Below, piece after piece: positions 15,473-26,048 of a DNA stretch of 64,000 nucleotides. Position numbers and translations under genes: made by a program. Every line of letters starts with the position of its first letter. The first letter of the stretch is position 1. Source of the stretch: Kazachstania africana CBS 2517 (lineage: Eukaryota > Ascomycota > Saccharomycetes > Saccharomycetales > Saccharomycetaceae); assembly GCF_000304475.1 (NCBI RefSeq), contig NC_018947.1, positions 310,001 through 374,000 of the forward strand, written 5' to 3'. Below the pieces are notes generated by a model. The model had not been told where the DNA came from, ran no database searches, and was given only the letters and a program-made list of their open reading frames with translations.

Positions 15473-18292
15473 TTATTGTAGGACCTCATTAAATTCGAAA
15501 GTGTCTGAAGGGCCCTCATTATCAATTATACTTTCTAAATTGGCAAGTGCAGCCTCACTGAACAACCCATTCTTCGTAAATCTCAGGTTTTCTGCTGCAG
15601 CTTCTGCCATGCTATGTCTGCGTTGCTTCCATAACGATGAGGATGTATTTTCGAAATCGTCAAAATCGACTGGGGCGGTTAACGATGCTAGAATGTCCGC
15701 ATCAGCTCCAGCAATGGCATTTTCATCTTGGTGTTTGTCGTGTGCCAAATCGTTATGTAACATTAGTTGAGAATGATGGTTATCCAATAGAGAGCTGTCA
15801 TCTTTTCCAAGGATTTCATGTATTTCATCAATGCCTACACTCTTGAGAGAATCTTTCCTTTGTGAAGAGCCCATATTTTCGGTGTCATAAATATGATCAC
15901 TGAGACCCTCGTCAAAATCTGGTAATTCGGAGTGTGACAAGCTCTTGCTCTCATTTACCGTTGTATCAGTTGGACCCTCGTGGAGATCGTCATTACCAGT
16001 AGGATCACTTGTGGTTGATAACTTCTCTTTTTCCATCCTTGCTCTCTTTCTTCTCAATTTCAATAATTTTCTCTTTTTCTTTAATGTTCTTTTCTTCTCA
16101 GTTCTCTTTCTTTGTAATTCTTTCATTTTATCAATCTTCTTTCTTGTACGTTCTCCGCCAACATAACCTATAGGTACTTTTTTAACAGATAAGCTAGGAG
16201 TCAGGTATTCGTCATCGTCGTAAATACTGACGCCTTTATTTCTAAAAGCTGATAGAGGTACCTTAGGTTTATTATACCAATCAGAAACTGATAATGTTTG
16301 ATGAGATGGTGTATCTTCACCTTCACCTTCCTCTAGTTCACTCATATTTAATAGTTCATTTAATGTCATATCTTCGCCCGATTGTTGTTCGGTAGATGGA
16401 GGTTCGGCTAATTCAGGGCTTTGAGATCTTTCCTGTAACTGTTGATGTTCATGAATAAGAGCATACAAGGATTTTGTTGACAGACCATCAATGATACTAA
16501 ATGGTTTGTTGTTTGTTTCCCAAGTACCCAATTTTGGTGGTCTTAGACCGACAACATTAGCGCTCACAATTTCTTTGGCTTTGGTTCCAACATTTCTTTT
16601 CCGTAAGTTTGGAGGAGGTAAATTATCATCCTCATCAGTCGATTCGTCATCGACATAAACAAGAGTTTCTAAAGCACCATTTGAAGCGTCCTCGGAATCT
16701 TTAGAAGGTGTTTTGTCGCTGAAATTTGATATCTCATCATCGCTATAACGGAAGTAGAAAGAATCCGGGTCCAAGTCATCAATGTCAATAAAAATATTTG
16801 TTGCACTGCTATCATCGTCGAGCTCATCAAAATCATCTGATTCGGCTGACATATCGAATTCTGAAGAGTCGTCGTTATCATCTGAATCAATTGCCATGAG
16901 TTCTTCGTCATCGCTGGGAAGTTGGGCAACATCTAGTAAAATATTGTCATAATCATCGTCTGAATCACTAGAGTCAGAATTTTGAACAGTATATATTCTG
17001 GTACCTTCTGTCTTAGTTTTATCTTTATCTTGTTCATCTTCATTATCACTATGGAAAAAGACGCCGAAGACATATTCATCGCCATCCAAGCCCGGTTTAC
17101 TCTTAGCATTCTTTCTTAGCATTTTTCTAGCCTCGATACGTTCTTTTCTTTCTCTTCTTCTTGCCTCTTTTTCTTGAATTCTTATTCTTCTTTCATCGTT
17201 TAGTATTAGCGGCAAAGATGTACTGTTTAAGTTGAGTCTAGGTTCATTTTCTTCTTGATAATAATAGAGGTTAGAAAATTTGGGGTCTTCATAAAAAGGC
17301 AAATCAAAGTCTGTCATTATTTCATCTTCATCATCTTCTTCATTATCATATTGATTGGTTGGTTTATTATGCTCCATTAAATCGGTACTTTCATCTTGAG
17401 CACTATCATCGATAGAAAGGTTGTCATCATTTTGCAATTCAGAGACAATATTGTGTTCCTCTTCTTCAAGCACAGGTAAGTCATCATCCCCGGTTTCTAA
17501 ACCAGTATCGATCTCACCAACAGAATTGTTGCCATCATTTATAATACTGAAATATGCATCGTGATCAATATCATACTCTGACTCCTCTGAGTCTTCAGAG
17601 AACTCTGGTACATGTAATTTATTCAACGTTTTAGAAACATCTGATAGGTTTTTGGATGGGGTACTTTTCCTACTTTCTACAATCTCTTCGCCAATATCTT
17701 CTTCGACACTAGCATTAGACTCTTCTTCTTCTTCCTTCTTTGGTGAAAGGTCTTTATTTGTCCTTGAACCCTCGGGTACAACTTCGTTATTATTGTTATT
17801 ATTGTTTTCATTATTATTGTCTTTGTTGTTGCCATTATTCGTTTGACCTCTTTTTATTGCAGATAAAGCTTTCATTGCTCTTTTCTTTCTTTGGGCTGTT
17901 AACTTGACAAAATCTATATTTTCATCGTCAGAACTACTATCACTGTCACTGTCACTGTCATCATCATCGTCATCACTACTTGTGTCCGTTCTATCGTCAT
18001 CTATCGCTTCATAATCTGAAGACAATGCATTTTCATTAGATTCTTGTATCAGTTTACTTTGTTTGCCTGTAGAGTTATTTATGACATTATCAGCACCACG
18101 TCTCTTCATTTTGTTCTTGTTGGAATGTGGTCTATTGTTGTGGCCATCTCCATCACTTACATCACTTAAAGATGAGGAATCGGAACTGTAGATTAAACTA
18201 AACCTCCTTGGTCGAGCAGTTGCTGGGAGTCTTTTCCCTCTTGTAGGACCTGTACCAGGAGTGTTTTTGCGAGGACTTTTCCTTCCTACCAT
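15473..18292 (-). CDS. IFH1: ribosomal protein gene coactivator Ifh1
   Basis: Ifh1 is recruited by Fhl1 to ribosomal protein gene promoters and drives their transcription under TOR control. The 939-residue product has a basic N-terminus with RPRRFSLIYSSDSSSLSDVSD, very long acidic Ser/Asp/Glu tracts, a poly-Asn stretch (about residue 160), and the conserved Fhl1-binding region about residues 575-615, LRPPKLGTWETNNKPFSIID. Lys/Arg-rich helices and a conserved C-terminus (ADILASLTAPVDFDDF; AAENLRFTKNGLFSE) follow. It is somewhat shorter than the S. cerevisiae protein (about 1085). The duplicate Crf1 is a corepressor, but the C-terminal conservation and the UTP13 neighbour argue for IFH1 (YLR223C). 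Confidence 0.95.
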   Translation of the reverse strand: MVGRKSPRKNTPGTGPTRGKRLPATARPRRFSLIYSSDSSSLSDVSDGDGHNNRPHSNKNKMKRRGADNVINNSTGKQSKLIQESNENALSSDYEAIDDDRTDTSSDDDDDDSDSDSDSSSDDENIDFVKLTAQRKKRAMKALSAIKRGQTNNGNNKDNNNENNNNNNNEVVPEGSRTNKDLSPKKEEEEESNASVEEDIGEEIVESRKSTPSKNLSDVSKTLNKLHVPEFSEDSEESEYDIDHDAYFSIINDGNNSVGEIDTGLETGDDDLPVLEEEEHNIVSELQNDDNLSIDDSAQDESTDLMEHNKPTNQYDNEEDDEDEIMTDFDLPFYEDPKFSNLYYYQEENEPRLNLNSTSLPLILNDERRIRIQEKEARRRERKERIEARKMLRKNAKSKPGLDGDEYVFGVFFHSDNEDEQDKDKTKTEGTRIYTVQNSDSSDSDDDYDNILLDVAQLPSDDEELMAIDSDDNDDSSEFDMSAESDDFDELDDDSSATNIFIDIDDLDPDSFYFRYSDDEISNFSDKTPSKDSEDASNGALETLVYVDDESTDEDDNLPPPNLRKRNVGTKAKEIVSANVVGLRPPKLGTWETNNKPFSIIDGLSTKSLYALIHEHQQLQERSQSPELAEPPSTEQQSGEDMTLNELLNMSELEEGEGEDTPSHQTLSVSDWYNKPKVPLSAFRNKGVSIYDDDEYLTPSLSVKKVPIGYVGGERTRKKIDKMKELQRKRTEKKRTLKKKRKLLKLRRKRARMEKEKLSTTSDPTGNDDLHEGPTDTTVNESKSLSHSELPDFDEGLSDHIYDTENMGSSQRKDSLKSVGIDEIHEILGKDDSSLLDNHHSQLMLHNDLAHDKHQDENAIAGADADILASLTAPVDFDDFENTSSSLWKQRRHSMAEAAAENLRFTKNGLFSEAALANLESIIDNEGPSDTFEFNEVLQ

Positions 18293-19523
18293 TGATATTC
18301 TGATGATCTACTTTATGTACAAAAAGGGTTTTATTATGATTCGATAGGCTAAATCAACAGTTAAATGCAATTGTTATGGCGGGTTGGTGATGGATTAAAT
18401 CAAATAAGTGAACGGATTCTTCAGCTTTGCTTAACCATATAGTTTCCTGTGAAAAAAATCACTCTATTATATTATAGTCCAATTAGGATGGAATAGACTA
18501 GGTATAATTTTTTTTACACTTTTAAAATTTTCGCCTGCAAAATTTTTAATGGTTCTTTCTTTTTTTTCATCACAGTATTCTCCCAGTATAAAATTTTTCA
18601 CTGTGAGATTTTCAGTTTCACATACAAAGTGAGCGAATTTAATTCGGTGTTCATACGACATTTTTTGTAGAAGTCGAAAAATGTCATCTCATCGAAGCTT
18701 CAGAACCGCCCCATTTATCAATGACTTTCCCTTTCTGGAAAAGACGTACCGATTTGGCAAACTTCTGCCTCACCTCGACGAGTGTATAAGCCCTAATATA
18801 GGGTTGGAAACTACGCTAATTCAACGGTTCAACATACACTCGGCCATATCATTGCTGGTTTTGAAATGGCATCCAGTGTAACTTTATGTTGCTACTGGTG
18901 TTGAAAGTCAACCATGTCTCTCAACACATCGTTCTAACTTTCCTCCGTGAGGAATTTTCATGTCTTATGTGACAAAGTTGCACCAAAAATGAGTACCACA
19001 TTCCTCCCATGAGTATCCCGTCTTGTTAGTATACACCATATCGAAATAACTGTCCCTCCTCTTCTGGTTCTCTCAGGACTGGCTTCATAACATCAGGTGG
19101 AAGATAGAGAAGGTCGGACGGGATAAATCGCAGAACTATGTTGGTGTTCTATGCTAGTTAAGGCAGTGAACGATACACTAAACCATGTAGGGTTTTCCAG
19201 GTCTAAGGGCTACTTGACGATGGATGTCTTGTGTACTATGGCTAACAGTGATTTTTTTTGCCGCCGAACTCCAAAATGAAGTGATCAGACGCTAGCAGCA
19301 TGGGGTTTTTTCGAAATCCAGCCTAGTTGAAGGTATTAGTATGTGAACATAGAATGACTACCGGCGTATTAGTGGAGTTTATATGTTATTCTCACCTGAG
19401 AGTTTCCCATAAAGTGTCTGTTAAGTTTTCAGATTTGCGCGGTGCAATATTTAAAGGTAGACCTTGAAAAACTATCATCCCAAAGGGAGCTTATACGATG
19501 AGCATAAGAAGCTGTCCAGCGTT
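18293..19523. promoter_or_regulatory. long divergent intergenic region between IFH1 and the F-box gene
   Basis: No convincing gene lies in these 1231 bases. An RRPE-like AAAATTTTTCA (18590-18600) lies about 300 bases upstream of IFH1. GCCGCCGA (19260-19267), the core of the Ume6-binding URS1 element, lies about 260 bases before the F-box gene. A 66-codon ATG frame at 18681-18881 resembles nothing I know and is not called. Confidence 0.45.
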
Positions 19524-20549
19524 ATGAGTCTTGCGAGTTTACCTGATGACGTGCTAGGAAGAATAGTGAGCAGCACTGGTCGAGCTTTTTGTGGTGTGAG
19601 TAAGAGGCTCTATAGGATCCACAATGAAATTTACAGGCATAAGATATTGCAACTATTTGAGGTGGACCATCCGATATGGGATTACGTTATTGAGCCTCTA
19701 GAGGAGTATTTGCAGGATCTGGACCCACTGCGAAAGCCAGCAAGGTGTCTCTTATCAAATGGTTTGTCTCAAAACTGCAATTACGATTTAGGGAAGTTCC
19801 GCAGTATATCTCACTCTTGGCATATTGTCTACAGTGTATTGCTATCAATCAATCCGATAAGAAATATCCGCCTCCTACGCACTGAACCGTTCCATGAGTC
19901 TTTGATTGCTCTACCGTACCATTTGCCGTTGGGAAGAGTGCCATTCAACGTATGGATTGCACTTCATGGTTCTGTCGAAAGGAATACAATAAGGGACACA
20001 ATTACCTTACTGAAATCAACACAATCTACGTGCAAGGAAGAATTTTTCATGGTGAGCTATATAGAGGACTGGATAAAAGAACCAGGATTATATTGTATTA
20101 GATTAGGCTATATTACGCAATCACTAATAAATTCCTGCAGGAAACGTCATTGTGAATATCTACCATTTATAATTAATACTTCACTTGCTAATTATGACAC
20201 GTCCAAAGACAAAATTGAAAATGTTGAGTTGGTCGGGTATGATTTTGGTAATTATTCTCATATCAATGCAGGTACCCCATGGATCTTTATGCAAACGGAA
20301 GTCAAATACAAAAATTACATCTGCACATCATCTCAGACAGTTTTAAATGCAAAACTATATGAATTTTCCAGTCATAATAGCAAGAGAGATTCATGCGTTG
20401 ATGAGCTATGCGATGAAACCGCAACTATTCTCACAACTAGTAGTATGAAAATTCCAGTGAAAATTTTATCCAAATATCCCAAATATGACTCTGGAAATGA
20501 TGAACACGTGAAAATATCAAACCCATCTTTGCCTAGGCTAATCGTTTGA
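19524..20549 (+). CDS. UCC1: F-box protein (Ucc1/Mfb1-type locus)
   Basis: The N-terminus SLASLPDDVLGRIVSSTGRAFCGVSKRLYRI matches the F-box pattern (LPxxVL...; helix; W/Y at the end), the Skp1-binding module of SCF ubiquitin ligases. The rest (about 300 residues) has no repeat I can identify, so the substrate-binding part is not typed. The position between IFH1 and BUR2 is that of YLR224W (UCC1, which targets citrate synthase Cit2 for degradation). The YDR-side gene MFB1 (YDR219C) holds the corresponding place in the sister region, so this could be closer to either. The frame opens at a TTG (19464), but the ATG at 19524 sits just before the F-box and gives 341 residues. A URS1-like core occurs upstream. 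Confidence 0.7.
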   Translation: MSLASLPDDVLGRIVSSTGRAFCGVSKRLYRIHNEIYRHKILQLFEVDHPIWDYVIEPLEEYLQDLDPLRKPARCLLSNGLSQNCNYDLGKFRSISHSWHIVYSVLLSINPIRNIRLLRTEPFHESLIALPYHLPLGRVPFNVWIALHGSVERNTIRDTITLLKSTQSTCKEEFFMVSYIEDWIKEPGLYCIRLGYITQSLINSCRKRHCEYLPFIINTSLANYDTSKDKIENVELVGYDFGNYSHINAGTPWIFMQTEVKYKNYICTSSQTVLNAKLYEFSSHNSKRDSCVDELCDETATILTTSSMKIPVKILSKYPKYDSGNDEHVKISNPSLPRLIV

Positions 20550-20732
20550 ATTGAATTATCGCTGGCATTATTATTATTGTAGTTATTATTATTAGGGACC
20601 GGGTGACACATCTTCTATGATTCCAGAATTTGAAAAGTTAATGGAGTAAAGAAGTAAATGAAAAGAGCTACTGTTATTATTCTTGATGCAAAAGAACTGA
20701 ATGCCAAAAGGATATAACTGTTATTGCGCATA

Positions 20733-21953
20733 ATGGAAGGGAATTTTCAAAAACGAGATGTTGAAGAAGGGGAAGTGACAAAGAAAATAACGGCTAGTAG
20801 TAGTAATGCAACCATACAGGGTGCTCAGGTATCTTCTTATAATGCAAGGTTATACTGGCCAGATATAATAAATACACCAGAGAATCAATGGACGTTCACC
20901 TGCACTGAGATAATAGAGAAATTAAACACTCTAGGGACAGCTAATAATGAATTAAAAAAAAATATGGAGACATGTTTGATGTATTTTTATAACATGAAAA
21001 AAAAGCTGAACCTTTTTGACCACACTTACACGGCATCAAGCATATATTTTTTCAGATTCTGGTATGTGTATGGTCTGCCTTCTTCACTAATCAATTGTAT
21101 TCACATATCACAGGCTATTTTAGTCACTGCCTGTAAAACAATGGAAAACAATAGGCCCATTGATGTATACGTCAAATCCACATGTGAATTTATGTTACAA
21201 ATGATACCTGGTTTGAAGAACAAATATAATATGGATAAACTCAAATGGGAAGTGAGAGATAAACTTGTAAAAAATGAGAAAAGAATTGTTTGTTCATTTG
21301 GTTTCGATTTAAATATCGATAATCCAAAGGAAATGATAGAAGAAATGTTTAGTGGCTTTTACAGATTCTCAAGAGATTATGATCTGTCTAATGAATTCCA
21401 AGAATCCTTCCCTAAAATTTTACAAGAGGCTAGAAGTTTTATAATTCAGGCAGTCACACAACCCATTTCGTTACTCTGCGATGGTTATGACTTTGTGTCC
21501 TTAGCATTAATATATTGTGGAGTACAATATAAGAGGATGGTTGATAATGAATTCAAATTTCCGAAGGACTTCTTCTCGAAGAGGTTTCCGAGTAAAGTCA
21601 CATCAGAGAAATTTGCAAACTTCTTCACTGATTACAGATTACTGGAAGAGAATTTTTTCGATCTCAAAAGTAATAAAAAGGAGAAGCTGCAAATAAGCAA
21701 AGAGGAAATAGATAGCATAATTCAGGAAACTCCTGATGAACCAAAAAATGAAGAAGAACCTGAAAGTGAGCTACTGCTTACACAAAAGAATTTGTACGAT
21801 TATAATGCAATTAAATCAGGTGAGGTTAAGCAAGAACTCTTAGATCACATAAAAGTTAGAGTAGATGCATTATCAGAGAGAATTACAAATGAGAGCAAAA
21901 AACGTTCAGCAACGGAATCAACAGAATCACCCTCTAAGAAAGCGAAAGTATGA
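20733..21953 (+). CDS. BUR2: cyclin for the Sgv1/Bur1 kinase
   Basis: Bur2 is the cyclin partner of Bur1 (a CDK9-like kinase) that phosphorylates RNA polymerase II elongation factors and promotes histone H2B ubiquitination and H3 methylation. A divergent cyclin box covers about residues 75-235, with ASSIYFFRFWYVYGLPSSL and AILVTACKTMENNRPID in the first fold and a second fold after FGFDLNIDNP. The C-terminus ends in a basic SPSKKAKV likely to act as a nuclear signal. The open frame starts at a TTG (20724); the ATG at 20733 gives 406 residues, close to 395 in S. cerevisiae. Gene order F-box-BUR2-ADY4 matches YLR224W-YLR226W-YLR227C. Its stop is 39 bases from the convergent ADY4 stop. Confidence 0.85.
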   Translation: MEGNFQKRDVEEGEVTKKITASSSNATIQGAQVSSYNARLYWPDIINTPENQWTFTCTEIIEKLNTLGTANNELKKNMETCLMYFYNMKKKLNLFDHTYTASSIYFFRFWYVYGLPSSLINCIHISQAILVTACKTMENNRPIDVYVKSTCEFMLQMIPGLKNKYNMDKLKWEVRDKLVKNEKRIVCSFGFDLNIDNPKEMIEEMFSGFYRFSRDYDLSNEFQESFPKILQEARSFIIQAVTQPISLLCDGYDFVSLALIYCGVQYKRMVDNEFKFPKDFFSKRFPSKVTSEKFANFFTDYRLLEENFFDLKSNKKEKLQISKEEIDSIIQETPDEPKNEEEPESELLLTQKNLYDYNAIKSGEVKQELLDHIKVRVDALSERITNESKKRSATESTESPSKKAKV

Positions 21954-21992
21954 GACTTACTGTTCCTCCCCATTCCTGCATTAAATAATTCA

Positions 21993-23465
21993 TTATATAT
22001 GATTAATATCGTCTCTTCTCACATCCTCTTTTTCTCTCCGACATTGCAGCAAAGTCGACTCAAATTTTTGCAGGTTCTCTAGTAATTCAGAGCATATTTC
22101 GCCATTATGCTCAATTGTACAACTTTTCCATAGATTTATCCAATAAGCCCCGAGCTCACATTCATCATCATCACACCTATCTCTCAATTGTGTAATATTT
22201 TTGGGGAATCCATGATGCCAATTACTTTTAGCTTTCCATTTCTTTAGTAATTTTGCATTGCAGCTATTTTGGGTATTAATCTGATCTTTTAATTCATCAA
22301 CAAGAATTAGTGTTCCGTTTACACTTTTCAGAAGTATTTGTGGTAAGTGAATTGTTGCAATGTTGTACTGTACCTGTAAAGTTTGCCAATCTTCGATAAT
22401 TGTCCTAACCAGACTGGAACACTCCTCAAAAAAGTCGTAACCATAGTAGCAGCTTTCTTTGGCATCAGCATTTTCCTCATTTCCCACCCTTTTACAATAA
22501 AATTCTTTCAAGCTCAGAAAGAAAATAAGAGCCTCCATATGAATCCCCCCATAAAGTAATAGGCCCTGTATAATTTTTTCCAAACACCTTAGAATCGAGG
22601 GATCTCCCTCGATTTTGAACGTTATAGCGATTACATACTTATTTATCATTTCTTCAATAGCATTCTTATCAGGTTTTGTTCCAAAATTGCAAGCAGAGTT
22701 TTTCTCCTCATTATCATCATCGATCTCTGTATAGATAGATAATTTGCCATTAAAGATTGCTATTCCTTCTTCGATGTCACCAATTGATTCAAAAAATTGA
22801 GAGATAAGATTTCTATCAAAGTTATTTTCATACCTCATTTGTGATGCTTCTGTACAGGTTAAAATATTGTATAGTAACCCTTGTAATATTCCAGCTTCAT
22901 CCAAGGTACTACTAAGACTCTCATATGTAAACCATTTTGGACCAACCATTCTAGCTGCATATATTAGACATTTGGCACATAATATGCTGAACCACCTTTC
23001 CGTCTCTGATAAAATAATATCTAGCTTGTTTAGTTTCAGCTTTCTCAAGTAGGAAATCATTTGAAGGTACCACCGGCAAGAAATAAATCCTTCTTGTGGT
23101 TGACCATCAATGTAATAAAGGTATGACTGAAATCCTTTCAAAAAAAGAATGAATAAAATCTTGTCATATAGTTTTGGGCTTGATTTTTCTTCTTTAAGAA
23201 TTTTATAAATATATTTTGGATGCAATTCAAAACACAAACCATGATATTCAGCATGTTTTTGAAATAATAACTCTAACATAGTTCTTCTATGTCTGCTCTC
23301 TCTGGCGAAAGTGGACTCTAAAAGATTATTTGGATAGCCTTTTATTAGTACCTGGAATAATTTCAACATTGTTAAAGTCTCATATTCTAAGCCCAACCCA
23401 TTGAGTAACTTTTCTAAATCCAGTTTAGCATTCATTATAAAGGCATTGAAAGTGGATTCTGCCAT
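21993..23465 (-). CDS. ADY4: probable meiotic spindle-pole-body component Ady4
   Basis: The 490-residue protein equals the length of S. cerevisiae Ady4 (about 493) and occupies its place between BUR2 and ECM22 (YLR227C). Ady4 is part of the meiotic outer plaque that starts prospore membrane formation. The sequence is helical and Leu/Ile/Glu-rich with no domain I can name, and I do not recall the yeast protein well enough to align it, so the call rests on position and length. A CACAAAA core of the Ndt80 middle-sporulation element lies about 130 bases upstream, which fits sporulation expression. The start is an ATG. Confidence 0.65.
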   Translation of the reverse strand: MAESTFNAFIMNAKLDLEKLLNGLGLEYETLTMLKLFQVLIKGYPNNLLESTFARESRHRRTMLELLFQKHAEYHGLCFELHPKYIYKILKEEKSSPKLYDKILFILFLKGFQSYLYYIDGQPQEGFISCRWYLQMISYLRKLKLNKLDIILSETERWFSILCAKCLIYAARMVGPKWFTYESLSSTLDEAGILQGLLYNILTCTEASQMRYENNFDRNLISQFFESIGDIEEGIAIFNGKLSIYTEIDDDNEEKNSACNFGTKPDKNAIEEMINKYVIAITFKIEGDPSILRCLEKIIQGLLLYGGIHMEALIFFLSLKEFYCKRVGNEENADAKESCYYGYDFFEECSSLVRTIIEDWQTLQVQYNIATIHLPQILLKSVNGTLILVDELKDQINTQNSCNAKLLKKWKAKSNWHHGFPKNITQLRDRCDDDECELGAYWINLWKSCTIEHNGEICSELLENLQKFESTLLQCRREKEDVRRDDINHI

Positions 23466-23595
23466 AATTATTCCTAGAATAGACTGTTTTATTTAGCTGT
23501 TCTCATTGTAGCATTTGTGTCGCTTATGACAAAGAAACATATACAAGACCTGCATAGCAACAATTGTGACTGGGAGCTTTGCTCTTTAAAGTTAA

Positions 23596-23602
23596 CACAA
23601 AA
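23596..23602 (+). promoter_or_regulatory. possible Ndt80 (MSE-type) site upstream of ADY4
   Basis: CACAAAA matches the CRCAAAW core of the middle sporulation element, 131-137 bases before the ADY4 ATG, on the opposite strand. The full GNCRCAAAA consensus is not met because the first G is A. It is a short motif supported only by the expected expression of ADY4. Confidence 0.3.
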
Positions 23603-23663
23603 ACATCAGGGATATCTGAAGTATGTTTGAGTTAAAAAATTACATATGTCTATTGTTCTATAT

Positions 23664-26048
23664 TTACATAAATTCTGAAAGGTTGGTCGTGGTCATAGAT
23701 GGTAAACCACCACCTAAGAAATCTAACATCATATGCATACCTCCACCGCCGCTGTATTCATCAACGTCTTGAGGTAGTACTTGTGAGACACCTTCTAAGA
23801 ACCATACTTTGTCTTTAACTTCTGTGGTAAATCCTCTTAGCATTTTATAGTAACTTCTCATAACTCTCATTGCGCCTAAATCGCCAGTCATCAACAATGC
23901 CAAAAATGTTCTATCTAATAGTGCAGGGAAGGCAAATACCCTTAGTAAGAAATCTAATTGATTTTTCTCCCTATGTAATTGGTCTAAGTAGGCCAATGTA
24001 ACCAAATAGGGTGAATCTATTTCTACTGGATACAAATCGGATATACTTTCATCAAAACATGCAAGTTCAGTGTATTTGTGGCTGTCTTGCGTTAGAGTTT
24101 CACTAAAGTGGCTTAGATCGACAGAAATGAGATTTGAAAATCTTGATGTTTCTGGTAGTGGCCAACAAGCGGTAAGTATTGTAACTGCACCTTTTACATG
24201 GAAAATCCATGCAGAAGCATTTGAGTCACTTGAGGATGAAGCATTTGCTAAAGAGTCCATTATTAAAATTAGGGCAGAAGCAACTAAAGCATCAGTATTT
24301 TCATCCGATATTTCAAGAACAGCATCACGTAGCAATTTGAGGGCCTCGAGCCGATGGTCTGAAACGTATTTTTCTAAGCTAGATTCTGTCCTCGATAGGT
24401 GAGAAGCGCTAAAACCAAGGATAGTATGCATCAAAAACGGATATTCGAACGCTAATTCCGGAATATATGTTTTCCAGACATCAGGTCCTGAGATTCCTGC
24501 ACTAATGATAGTCTTCCATACTACTGAGCAGTAATGATGTAATAATCTTAGATCGACTAAATCTAGATTACTTTCACTAGATAATGTTTCCAATCTAGCG
24601 ATATTGTTTTCTTGTATATGTGCAGAGGTATGGGAAGCACTCGTTGAAGGACTGACTGGCTTCTCGATGCCCTTTGAGCTTGATCTAATAGAGTCTTCTG
24701 AGGAGTTTTTATCCGTTAAAGTAGTATCCAAAGACGACTTCATCAATGGAGTCATTGATGCTAATGAGGACATTGTTGGGTTACTTTCCGCTGCAGAAGT
24801 TTTTGCTATTTTGTCAGGCCTTATGGTATTATTATTCATTTTTCTTACGATTTCTCGTTGATGTTGTTCCTGTTGGTGTTGCATATTAGCCAAAACCTCC
24901 TCCGCATCATTGGCCTTTGCTATTCTACCGTTTCTATTTATGTTGGAATTATTGCCTGCTGCTGTTGCACCATTATATTTTATACCTAGTAATTCTTGAA
25001 AATCAATTGGAATATTGCCCAAGTTTAAATCGAAACCACTTGATTGAGCCGAGTTCATAAGAGGTAGGTAAGCTTTTAAATTTTGTCCTAATTGACCCAA
25101 CTTACTTAATTGAGACAAAGTTCCCACATTAAATTGAAATGGGAGTTGATTTTGCGTCTGATTTTGTGCTTGGCTTTGGGGTTCTTGCCACAGTTGTTGA
25201 GATTGTAGTAATTGCTGTAAGTTAGTTTGAGACTTGTTACCTGGTTTATTTGGTGAAAGCAAGCCATTCAAGTTATTTACAAAAGACATTCCATTTGTCT
25301 GAGGTCCCGGACTGTTACTCAATTCAAAATTGGGGAATTTATCAAAAGTTGAGGCAGTTCCATTTGGTTGTGATTGTTTGTTATTGGATGCGACTAAAGG
25401 TGGCAAAAGGAGCGATTCCATACTACTTGTACCTGGTGTGTTTATATTTAATGGAGAGAAAGCACTTGAATTAGGATTGTTGCTCCCATTTGCTGCTTGT
25501 GCTAACAATTGCGCTTGTAACTGTAGTTGTTGCTGTTGCTGAAGGAGTAACTTTTTCAAGCTGTCATTATTAACCTGGTCCAACTTACCAGTATCGTTTA
25601 TATTTTCCAGACTGCCTGTTTTAGATGCTAATAATTTTGTGTATACATCAGCCAATGATGCACCGAGACCTTGAGGAAGCTTGATATTAGCAGTTTTACC
25701 GATGTCACTGAGATTAGTGTTGTTTGCCGCGGCTTCTGCTGCCTCAGCTGCTTTTGCAGCTTTACTCTTCCTTTTCCTTGGTTGAGGAGGTGAGTAAACA
25801 CATGTCAATTTCATGTTACAACATTTAGCGCACATAGGTTTTGTTTCATCACATTTCACTCTTCTTCTCTTACAGTTATCACAGCCAGTTTTTGACTTGT
25901 TATGGAACTTTCTTTTCCCCGTTGATGTCTTGCTAACTTTGTTACTATCCAAAGATGTCAAATCCACGGAGCTTTCCCTTTTCTTAGTGAGTGGTTTCAT
26001 TATTGAGTTCAAATCAATATTTTGTATAGTAGTGTTATCCATTGCCAT
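23664..26048 (-). CDS. ECM22: sterol regulatory Zn2Cys6 transcription factor Ecm22/Upc2
   Basis: Ecm22 and its duplicate Upc2 activate ergosterol genes and sense sterols through a C-terminal ligand-binding domain. The zinc cluster is complete: C56, C59, C66, C73, C76 and C83 in [19 protein letters not shown] and onward, followed by a basic [10 protein letters not shown] linker. A long Gln/Asn/Ser-rich middle (about 150-430) follows, then the fungal sterol-sensor domain (about 490-794) with [12 protein letters not shown] at its start and the glycine-rich C-terminus [15 protein letters not shown] that carries hypermorphic mutations in yeast Upc2. Length is 794 against about 814. Position (next to ADY4) fits ECM22 (YLR228C). 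Five TCGTTTA motifs lie upstream. Confidence 0.93.
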   Translation of the reverse strand: MAMDNTTIQNIDLNSIMKPLTKKRESSVDLTSLDSNKVSKTSTGKRKFHNKSKTGCDNCKRRRVKCDETKPMCAKCCNMKLTCVYSPPQPRKRKSKAAKAAEAAEAAANNTNLSDIGKTANIKLPQGLGASLADVYTKLLASKTGSLENINDTGKLDQVNNDSLKKLLLQQQQQLQLQAQLLAQAANGSNNPNSSAFSPLNINTPGTSSMESLLLPPLVASNNKQSQPNGTASTFDKFPNFELSNSPGPQTNGMSFVNNLNGLLSPNKPGNKSQTNLQQLLQSQQLWQEPQSQAQNQTQNQLPFQFNVGTLSQLSKLGQLGQNLKAYLPLMNSAQSSGFDLNLGNIPIDFQELLGIKYNGATAAGNNSNINRNGRIAKANDAEEVLANMQHQQEQHQREIVRKMNNNTIRPDKIAKTSAAESNPTMSSLASMTPLMKSSLDTTLTDKNSSEDSIRSSSKGIEKPVSPSTSASHTSAHIQENNIARLETLSSESNLDLVDLRLLHHYCSVVWKTIISAGISGPDVWKTYIPELAFEYPFLMHTILGFSASHLSRTESSLEKYVSDHRLEALKLLRDAVLEISDENTDALVASALILIMDSLANASSSSDSNASAWIFHVKGAVTILTACWPLPETSRFSNLISVDLSHFSETLTQDSHKYTELACFDESISDLYPVEIDSPYLVTLAYLDQLHREKNQLDFLLRVFAFPALLDRTFLALLMTGDLGAMRVMRSYYKMLRGFTTEVKDKVWFLEGVSQVLPQDVDEYSGGGGMHMMLDFLGGGLPSMTTTNLSEFM

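Noticed and set aside
18681..18881. 66-codon ATG frame between IFH1 and the F-box gene
   Set aside because: No similarity that I recognise, no conserved neighbour role, and composition like the surrounding intergenic DNA. It could be a short young gene but I cannot support it.
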